Below, piece by piece: positions 16,611 through 22,979 of a stretch of 22,979 bases of DNA. The position numbers were made by a program, and so were the translations under genes. The stretch comes from Chara braunii. Taxonomy: Eukaryota; Streptophyta; Charophyceae; Charales; Characeae. The stretch spans positions 1,640,300 through 1,663,278 of the forward strand of contig BFEA01000119.1 of the NCBI GenBank assembly GCA_003427395.1, given 5' to 3'. The first letter of the stretch is position 1. Each line of letters starts with the position of its first letter. Below the pieces are notes generated by a model. The model was not told the origin of the DNA and ran no database searches. It worked only from the letters and a program-made list of their open reading frames with translations.

Positions 16611-17269
16611 GGCCTTATGCAGGTATGCCGAGGGGTAACCTCGCACAATACTTACGTGGCGCTTTTTCTCTTTTTCTCCATGCTCATGCGCCGTATGTGC
16701 CAGTGCGCCGCACAGATCCCGTCTCGTCGCGCGCCGCACGTAAGCGATTGCCCGCACGGGGTGCACTTGCATGTATGATTCCCAGCCATAACATAGGGTT
16801 GTGAAATGGACTGCAAGCTATAAAACTCTCTCTCTCACGTGCTTCAAGCATACTATTGTCTTCCGCCGAATATGATGCACCCTGATAATGAACGTATGCA
16901 GGGCAGCTTTCGTGTCCAGTACAGCCATAATGGGTGTGTGATGTGTTCAGGGGAAGACGGGGAGAAAGTTTTTAGCACGTGTCATCATACAGCATACTAA
17001 ATTTCGAGCACGTTCACCTCAACAGTGTATTCTGGCTGAATCAGTCTGGCAAGCCCTGGGTGCACCCAGGGAGTTGCTTGTGCAAGAACACCCTTGGATG
17101 CAGAGGGGGGGGAGCAGAATACATGTCAATGAATTATTTTTAGAGTGCACGTCATCACAAAGCGAGAAGAAATGATACTGCTCTAATGATACCGCTGAAA
17201 CGGTTTCACCCCAGTCTACTCAACAGATGCAGACTGTAGGACTCGATCCGTAGCCCTATCCCATAAACC
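16611..17269. other. No gene seen
   Basis: Mostly unremarkable sequence with a short GCGCGCCGCA-rich patch near 16690-16745. No family was recognised in any frame. Confidence 0.4.
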
Positions 17270-17482
17270 CTGTACATTGACACTTTTACCCTTGAACCCG
17301 TGACCTGTCCTTAATCTCGTAGGTTAGTTAGAAGTCAGCAGGTTAGCCTGTCGTAGGTTTTGATCCCTAGGTCTTCGTGTTAGCAGTCAGGTACGTTACC
17401 GTTAGGTCTAGTTAGGGTCTTCTGGAAGTCTCTACTCCTAGGTCCTAGAAGGTCGTAGGTTCCACTGGGCGTGTCTGAGTCA

Positions 17483-17504
17483 GCAAGGTGAAAGTCCACC
17501 TTGC
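17483..17504. other. 8-bp perfect hairpin upstream of a TATA box
   Basis: GCAAGGTG-AAAGTC-CACCTTGC forms a perfect 8-bp stem with a six-base loop, about 75 bases before the TATA motif. GTCAGCAAG also recurs just before and after it. Confidence 0.5.
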
Positions 17505-17578
17505 CCAGTCAGCAAGTACTAGGGAATCCCACGCGTTTTGGCCCAGGGCTGGAACCGACCAGACCACCTGCAGCCAAC

Positions 17579-17586
17579 TATAAATA
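17579..17586 (+). promoter_or_regulatory. Candidate TATA box
   Basis: TATAAATA fits the plant TATA consensus. Transcription would start near 17610, in GTCATTCATTCATTCGCCTG. The first downstream ATG with any length opens a 22-codon basic peptide (17717-17785, MAIARKRRK start), probably not a gene. This could be the promoter of an unrecognised LTR, since the preceding ~300 bp has several TCGTAGGTT repeats and no gene. Confidence 0.35.
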
Positions 17587-17790
17587 AAGAGGCAGCGTCC
17601 AGTCATTCATTCATTCGCCTGTGAGCCTTGCGGAAGCGCTGCTGGAGAGACTTGTGCTGGAGGTCTGCAGGTGCCCGTAGTCGAAGTGGGCTGAGGAATG
17701 GGCTGAGGAAGACGACGATGGCCATAGCAAGGAAGAGGAGGAAGACGACGGCGGCCATAGCCGCCAAGCTGCTGACGTCTACGTAGTGTA

Positions 17791-17792
<2 letters not shown>

Positions 17793-17836
<44 letters not shown>
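17793..17836. repeat. (GT)22 microsatellite
   Basis: A perfect 44-base GT run is flanked by TGTACAGTG on both sides, with a third TGTACAGTG near 17907. GGCGGCCATAGCCGC occurs at about 17750 and again at 17934. Confidence 0.95.
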
Positions 17837-17838
<2 letters not shown>

Positions 17839-17939
17839 AGTGGACATTCAAGGTGGATCCTCGTGCCGGCGTATGTCAGTGAGGTTGAGGCTGATGGTGT
17901 AGACAGTGTACAGTGGGGACTTCAGACAGTGCTGGCGGC

Positions 17940-19050
17940 CATAGCCGCAAGTTGTATCAGTTGACTCAGGTTCTGGCCAGAGGCAGCATCTCTGAGTTTT
18001 CTGTGTGGACGCATGTCGCCAGTGCAAGTTAAATGTTGGATCTGAGTTGATGAAGGTGGTTGGCCGTCGGCATGTTCATGTGTGCATGTTGTAAACGAGT
18101 TTGGGGTCAAGTCTGATTGCACTGCTCTCTGAGAAGGATTTGGACACCGGGGGGCGGAATGGGTCGCGGAATGGATCTGACCCTGAAAGCAGGATTGCGG
18201 TCAGGAAACGACACCTCTGACAAAGAGAGAGTGTGATGGGCCAAAAACCAGGGCTGGACCATCTTGATGTCTGCGTCTGGATGCCATCCACACAAAATAT
18301 TTTCATTTAGCCATACTTGTAGAGATTCCCATGGGTGCGAAATATTCTTTTTATGTTGACAATCCCTTCCCAAGACCTTAAAAAAGAATCAGGAAATGCG
18401 TATAAATTTGTAAAAGAATTCGGGAATATTTAGCATTGCAATACAAGCAATAATTACTAAAAGTGAAAACGGCAATTTTCTATTATAAAAGCACAGACTT
18501 TTCGTTTTTTTTTTGTGTCGCCCCTGATTGATCTCAGACCTGGGGTTTATATCTAGACCGTTTGGGTATGGCTGGCCCAGGCTGGGTAGGGGTGAGGTAC
18601 CATGCCCAAAAAAACTCGTGCATGGTGTGCTCAATCCAGAGGAAAAACAAATAAATATGGCACCACCCACGGCAACTGTAGCAGATCCACGACTTAAACC
18701 TCTTCAGGACCGTTGAGCATTCTGCCCTCCTCAGGTTCTTGCTGTGCTACAAGGTGTGGGACATCTGGTAGTTCCTGGTATGCCTCAGGCTGCACAGTTT
18801 GTGATGTGTTCTGTTTGAGCATTAGCCTGTGGGGATTATTTTTGAGTGTTTTATTCTGGAATGTCTGAAGAGTGACAATGTAATGGACCATTTCCCCCAG
18901 TCATGTGTTTCCAACTTTCCGGTGCTTGGACTCTTGACAAGTGGGTACACGTGTACGGAGTGCCCACATTTCACAGAAGCTGTGTATTGCTTGATGACCG
19001 ATTATTGCCTTGTCGTGTTTAGGCCTGTTCATTGCTGTGCAGTTTCCCAG
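17940..19050. other. No gene recognised
   Basis: Short open frames exist on both strands (for example 18694-18891 minus, ending PEEGRMLNGPEEV, and 18528-18716 plus), but none matches a family I know. A weakly protein-like plus frame near 18735-18820 ends at TGA. No repeat was noticed. Confidence 0.35.
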
Positions 19051-19110
19051 AGCATGCATTGTCCTGTGATGCAATTAGTTTCATGGAAGTCGATTCTGGA
19101 GTTTATGTGA

Positions 19111-19478
19111 ATGAGGCAGCGGTAAGTGAGGTCACCAAGTTTCCCAATATAGAAGCAAGCGGTCATCATGAAGTACTGGATTTAGACATTGAATTTGAGT
19201 GACGTGCTCAACGTGATGAATTACCTGATGACGATGGTAACATCGACGTCTTCTTGCTTTGTTGCAGGGGCATGGTATCTCTTCGTAGAGGGGGTGTGCT
19301 TTCGATGCTATTTGCTGAAGCAGGCAGGCTGAACGAATATGGGAGTTTTCTGAGCAATTGTTCAGAGCTTTCACCAGAGGCATTCGGCTCCCTTGGTGAT
19401 GGTAGATGGGCTGGGCTCTGCACAGGTTTTGAAATGAAGCTGGGAGAACCACCTCCGCGTTTTGTAATGGAGGAGTGA
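19111..19478 (+). CDS. Weak two-exon gene candidate, unknown product
   Basis: ATG at 19111 opens ATGAGGCAGCG, followed by a consensus donor GTAAGT (19122). The acceptor CTTTGTTGCAG ends at 19267. The joined frame continues MRQR-GMVSLRRGG to FVMEE and stops TGA at 19476-19478, about 75 residues. The second exon has no known domain. The good splice sites are the only positive evidence; the frame before the donor is short and other exon combinations are possible. It may be chance. Confidence 0.2.
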
Positions 19479-20040
19479 GATTGGGGTGTATTCGGATGGA
19501 AGCAGCGGAGCAAAAGGTGGGAGAGAGGGTTAGGGGATAGAGGTGGAGCCAGATGGGAGAGGCTGGGGGAAAGGAGAGCTTGTAGGCAGAAATTTGTGGA
19601 ACTACAATAACGCAATGTGACTGAGAGGGTTAGCGGGAAGAGACGGAGGGAGACGGAGATATATGGGAGAGTTCTGGGAACAAAAGTGAGAGAGATGGAG
19701 AAAGTTGAGAGAGTAGGGAAAGCAGTGGAAGTGGAAAGGGGAGAGGTATTTGAATGTTCTCCATCATCTCCCTAATGTAATAGCCTGAAGGTAAAATGTT
19801 GAGTTGGATTGTTGGTGCTGTGAAGTTCAGATCATTGGAAGTCAAATAAATTCTGAGGTATTTTTCCTTAGTCCGTTCGTTGAATGCAGGGTATGTCGAA
19901 AGTCCCATTCATTCATTCAGGGGCTGGTTTGGTGGCCAATCTGATTTCTTATTCGTGGCATTACATTGATGTGCATGCATTCGTGTGGGGTGCGACGACC
20001 CCCATAGCATAATGATTCAGGAGAAAGTTGTTCTGTCATT
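19479..20040. other. Purine-rich GAGAG tract, no gene
   Basis: 19490-19740 is strongly purine-rich on + (GGAGAGAGGG-type), which creates Ser/Pro/Leu-rich open frames on the minus strand (19208-19615 and 19630-19908). These are best explained by composition. Confidence 0.5.
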
Positions 20041-20300
20041 ACTTGATCGTCTTTGCATGTCTCGGATTGAATGGAAAGTTATTTCATCATCTCTCGCTTC
20101 CATCGTGATGTATGTGCATCCTCTTGGAGTGAAGCAACCCTCATATAATGATTGAGAACTTATTTTGTCAACGCTTGCTTCCAGTTCAGTTCTTCTGGTC
20201 AATTCTTGCTTGTCTGGGTTCGAATTGAAAGTTCTTTTGGTCAACACATGCTTGTCTTTGCAAGTCTGGGGATCGAATTGAAAGTTCTTTGGGTCAATTC
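20041..20300. repeat. Three imperfect ~45-bp repeats
   Basis: TGTCTCGGATTGAATGGAAAGTTATTTC (about 20058), TCTGGGTTCGAATTGAAAGTTCTTTTGGTCAA (about 20213) and TCTGGGGATCGAATTGAAAGTTCTTTGGGTCAA (about 20264) share a core of CGAATTGAAAGTTCTTT. The last two are ~50 bp apart. No coding role is seen. Confidence 0.65.
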
Positions 20301-20340
20301 TACCTTCCGTCCCGGGCATACTCTCAAAAGCGGTTTACTA

Positions 20341-20592
20341 ATTTGCTGAATGGCAAAATGTGCCACGAGTTCGCAGTCACACAGCACAATGTTGGCCATC
20401 AAAGTTGCAGAAGGGGTGACAAATGTCAGCGGTCTGTCGAGCTGCGGGATGAGGCAAAATGCAGTGGTTTAATTTGCTGAATGGCAAAATGTGCCACGAG
20501 TTCGCAGTCACACAGCACGATGTTGGCCATCAAAGTCGCAGAAGGGGTGACAAATGTCAGCGGTCTGTCGAGCTGCGGGATGTGGCAAAATG
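20341..20592. repeat. 131-bp tandem duplication, nearly identical
   Basis: The unit beginning ATTTGCTGAATGGCAAAATG starts at 20341 and again at 20472. Only about four differences were found (CAATG/CGATG, GTTGC/GTCGC, GATGAGG/GATGTGG and the edge). This is a recent duplication. Open frames at 20289-20480 and 20459-20653 are this repeat translated. Confidence 0.9.
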
Positions 20593-21164
20593 CATGCGCC
20601 TCATGAGGTGCTCACAATTTTGTTTTTTAGTTTACTTTTTAGGAACCTGGTAACTGTTAATGGGGTTCCCTGTGGGATTTCCGTCGAATATGAATGGTGG
20701 TGGTCATATATGTCGGTGTGGCTGTTTTGTCACAGAGAGCATCAGATTTCCCATATGAAACGGGAATTGTTCTGTGTCGGGGGGCTCCGCCATGGCAGGT
20801 AGTGTCGCTGTCGTCTCCCTGCCCAACCCCCGAATTGTTCCCCACAAATGGTGTGTTGCCAACCGGCTGCACCTCCAAATAGATGGCCAAAGCAACAGGT
20901 GAGGTTTGCTAGCTTCTCCGATTGTTTTCCACGCTTCCCCCATTTTGTGTCTATGGGCTCCCCTGACACTTCCACACAAGTAGGCAACTGTGTGGAGGAC
21001 ACCGTTCCCTGTGGTGAGGTCCCACTACCAGTTTGTGGAGGTGCAGAAACTGGCAATTGACCTGCTTATCTGCATCTATGCATAAAACACATCAAGACTT
21101 GGGTGGGTGCCCATCCAATCCCCCTTGCTTGTGGGATCTCTGTCTGACCCGGGATACGAGGCCA
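20593..21164. other. No gene recognised before the NUMT
   Basis: Overlapping open frames on both strands (for example 20742-21056 minus and 20848-21060 plus) are unlike known families. One plus frame ends [20 protein letters not shown] and stops at 21083-21085; it looks protein-like but opens after a TGA near 20971 and has no recognisable relatives. Confidence 0.35.
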
Positions 21165-21400
21165 GGTGGCTAATATGCCATAAAGGGCTTGTTGTTTTAA
21201 ACCAGCTAATATAGCATGATGAGCCCAAGTTACAGCAGCTCCAGATGAAAGTAGAATAAGAGTATTTAGAAAGGGGATTCCCCAAGGATCTAACACATCA
21301 ATACCTTTTGGAGGCCAAATAGCTCCAATTTCTACGGTAGGCGCCAGACTTGAATGAAAGAAATCCCAAAAAAAAGCTACAAAAAACATTACTTCTGACA
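21165..21400 (-). pseudogene. cox3: Nuclear insertion of mitochondrial cox3 fragment (NUMT)
   Basis: The minus strand encodes 78 uninterrupted codons of cytochrome c oxidase subunit [56 protein letters not shown], then [21 protein letters not shown]. Subunit 3 is a membrane core subunit of respiratory complex IV. The homology covers roughly residues 95-170 of a ~265-residue protein and stops abruptly at both ends, where the flanks show no cox3 similarity. Asp in FFWDFFHSS replaces the usual Ala, and Gly in DPWGIP the usual Glu. No stop has accumulated, so the transfer may be fairly recent. The surrounding 313-codon frame (21066-22007) is probably fortuitous. Confidence 0.92.
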
Positions 21401-22286
21401 GCTGCCTAAATTTTACACACATACAGATTGGGGAGATGGAAAAGAAAAACACGGAGAAACAAGAAGAATGCTGACCAGCTGCTCCTTGTGTTGTGTGACC
21501 CTGAGGTGCAGATGGTTCAAGTGCCAGGATGCAAATGAGGCCCTTGTGTGAATGTGCCGAGCAGCGAAGTAGTGCAGCAAAATCGTGCAGCAAAGTCGTA
21601 CAAAGATTTTGCAAGTTCGAGGTCCCTGTGTGAGTTAGGCCTTCAATCTGAAGACGACTGCAGCAAAACGCAACCGTCCCGTTTGTGCCCAATGTTGATG
21701 ACGGAGGCAGGGATTTGTAGCAAAACAGAATGAACATGGCTAGCAAGTGGGAGTGGACTGGACCGCCCAGGCAGTGCCCGGTGTGATTATGGGTTTCGCT
21801 CCACTTCACAACGCGCGAAATGTATTTGATCAGCCCAAATGTTTGTGGTCTCCACTTCAGTCCAGATACCTGTGGAATGTTGAGTAATGAAGCAAGGCCT
21901 TGACACATCTGGGCTCTGACACCCAACGGCGTCACCAAACTCGGAAGTGCGATCGTGAAAATTAGCGATCGATATTTGTCGTGAAACACTTTGTTTTGTC
22001 GACACAACTGGATAGTCTGGCTGGTCGAGAAAAGTGTCAGTGAAGGGAGAGAGTTTCTGCCAATTCCAGAGGTTTTCCGAGATCGTTAGAATCGAGAGCC
22101 AGGATGACGATCTGTCAGATTTGGTGTGGTGTGAGGGAGGGGGGGGGTATTCATACCTATTGCTGTGTGGTGAATGAACACGGTCGTGTTTTGGGGAAGG
22201 TGCATTGGGAAATGAAGAGAAAACGAAATGATTTTGACACCGAGTACCTGTCAGATGTTCTGCGGGCGTGGCATGCATCGTTTGTG
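21401..22286. other. No gene recognised
   Basis: The minus strand is open for long stretches (21787-22416 in one frame and 21401-22007 in another), but residue content is not family-like and the two frames overlap each other and a repeat. A G9 run lies at 22139-22147. Confidence 0.35.
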
Positions 22287-22453
22287 TTAAACCACCAGTA
22301 CCTCCTAAAAGTGCTCTGCGATAACGGCTATAGCCAAAACTGGAAATCGTGCCGTTTCCACTTGGCTGAATCGGGGCTACCGGCCCAGGCCCGTTCATCC
22401 CAAAAGCCGCGCCCATTAATTCGGAGCACTTTTAGGAGGTACTGGTGGTTTAA
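22287..22453. repeat. Foldback repeat with 30-bp perfect inverted arms
   Basis: 22287-22316 (TTAAACCACCAGTACCTCC to GTGCTC) and 22424-22453 are exact reverse complements over 30 bases, separated by 107 bases. Such a structure is typical of MITE-like or foldback elements, or of a precursor hairpin. The right arm overlaps a second palindrome at 22435-22468. Confidence 0.9.
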
Positions 22454-22468
22454 ACCAGTAGTACCTCC
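22435..22468. repeat. 34-base near-palindrome centred on TTTAAA
   Basis: GGAGGTACTGGTGGTTT pairs with AAACCAGTAGTACCTCC: 17 positions with one mismatch and one G-T pair. It shares its left half with the right arm of the larger inverted repeat, so the sequence can fold in two competing ways. Confidence 0.85.
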
Positions 22469-22560
22469 ACCAGGCAAAATAAATTCAGGAAAACTGGCAG
22501 TTTTCCCACAAAAGTTTTCGGAGCCCTGCGGAGGGTCGGCGAGCCTTCAGTTTTGGGACT
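22469..22560 (-). repeat. Second copy of the 10372-10480 repeat, inverted
   Basis: GGAAAAC-TGGCA-GTTTTCC (22488-22506) matches the hairpin at 10420-10440, followed by TTTTCGGAGCCCTGCGGAGG, the complement of the CCTCCGCAG..CCCGAAAA segment there. The GGTGGTTTAA element also sits at the corresponding distance in both copies. Confidence 0.65.
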
Positions 22561-22979
22561 TGTGGGTCTGATTGCAAAAAAAAAAGTGGTAGTTGAAAGG
22601 GAGGAAGTCTTGGTTTGTGAGGTTTTTGCAGGCCTGAGGCGTACCTTCTTGGTTTCCAGGGTCAAAGGGGATCAGGACAGTGGTCTGGTTTTGGCCATTT
22701 CTGTTGCATATCTCATTAGGCTGATCTGGGGGGGGGCGGGGGGGGATCGACGGTAAGTGCTAAAAGATGTCTCAATCCCCTGATGCTTGGGTAGAATAGG
22801 TGGGTTATTTGTAAAGGGGTTGTGATGGTGGTTTATGAATATCAGGGGGTAGGAGGTCTATGGAGGGGTGGACAAACTGATCGGTAGAGTGGGTTTACAG
22901 ATTGTCAAGATGTAGGGTGTGTTTCAGATGTAGTGGAGGGTGTTTCAGTCCCCCGACGTTTGGGTAGTCAGAGGAGGTT
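22561..22979. other. G-rich non-coding end of window
   Basis: Contains an A10 run (22576-22585), G runs (22728-22746) and a ~24-nt repeat, TCAATCCCCTGATGCTTGGGTAG (about 22773) and TCAGTCCCCCGACGTTTGGGTAG (about 22946), 173 bp apart. No gene was recognised. Confidence 0.45.

Noticed and set aside
17717-17785. 22-residue basic peptide after the TATA box
   Set aside because: Very short, Arg/Lys-rich because of AGGAAG repeats, and without support beyond position.
19208-19615. 135-codon Ser/Pro-rich open frame on the minus strand
   Set aside because: It is the complement of a GAGAGG-rich tract; residue content follows the base composition. No domain or start context supports it.
20213-20300. 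tRNA or SINE B-box (GGTTCGAATT)
   Set aside because: No A box, acceptor stem or cloverleaf can be drawn around it; the word is part of a local ~45-bp repeat.
20974-21085. Plus-strand frame ending [18 protein letters not shown]
   Set aside because: It looks protein-like, but it is short, begins after a stop, has no clear acceptor or start, and matches nothing I can name.
21787-22416. 209-codon open frame on the minus strand
   Set aside because: No family resemblance. It crosses the foldback repeat at 22287-22453 and overlaps another open frame. A GC- and purine-biased region explains the lack of stops.

Overview
The window looks like repeat-rich nuclear DNA from a plant-lineage (streptophyte) eukaryote with a large genome. 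Three signals point there: the last two coding exons of a plant-type SEC31 gene, two decayed Ty3/gypsy retrotransposons related to plant chromodomain-bearing elements, and a short insertion of mitochondrial cox3 with plant-type sequence. A charophyte such as Chara is a reasonable guess, but that is inference. Single N bases, long homopolymers and an embedded sequencing-library adapter show that this is an imperfect short-read/mate-pair assembly.

Layout. 1-380: GC-rich repeat and simple sequence. 381-4444: internal region of a decayed Ty3/gypsy element on + (ACGT-box array, gag remnant with zinc knuckle, RT with an in-frame 3x90 bp triplication, RNase H, integrase, chromodomain-like tail). 4445-5661: a likely LTR bounded by a polypurine tract on the left and a primer-binding-site-like sequence on the right. 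About 5690-9760: a second, more decayed element of the same family on -, running tail-to-tail with the first and lacking integrase; its gag repeat holds a Nextera mate-pair junction adapter (8709-8746). 9760-10824: non-coding repeats. 10825-11063 and 12416-12508: the two final coding exons of SEC31 on +, separated by a 1352-bp intron. 12509-15440: GC-rich knots, GA runs, a clustered ~60-bp repeat family with a foldback unit, and a 335-bp tandem duplication next to N bases. About 15955-16600: an inverted LTR relic related to 4445-5661. 17270-17960: a TATA-containing, promoter-like or LTR-like stretch, then a (GT)22 microsatellite. 18000-20040: mostly unassigned, with one weak two-exon gene candidate. 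20041-20592: two tandem-repeat arrays. About 21165-21400: cox3 NUMT. 22287-22560: foldback repeat with a 30-bp perfect inverted repeat, related to 10372-10480.

The only convincing host gene is SEC31, a COPII coat subunit. Because its first visible exon begins at a splice acceptor in mid-protein and no earlier SEC31 exon was recognised, the upstream 10.8 kb with both retrotransposons is probably intron, unless the assembly is wrong there. I found no evidence for a novel multi-gene system. The notable points are structural: the RT triplication, the PPT-LTR-PBS junction, the foldback families, the NUMT, and the adapter artefact, which makes the adjacent tandem repeat untrustworthy.
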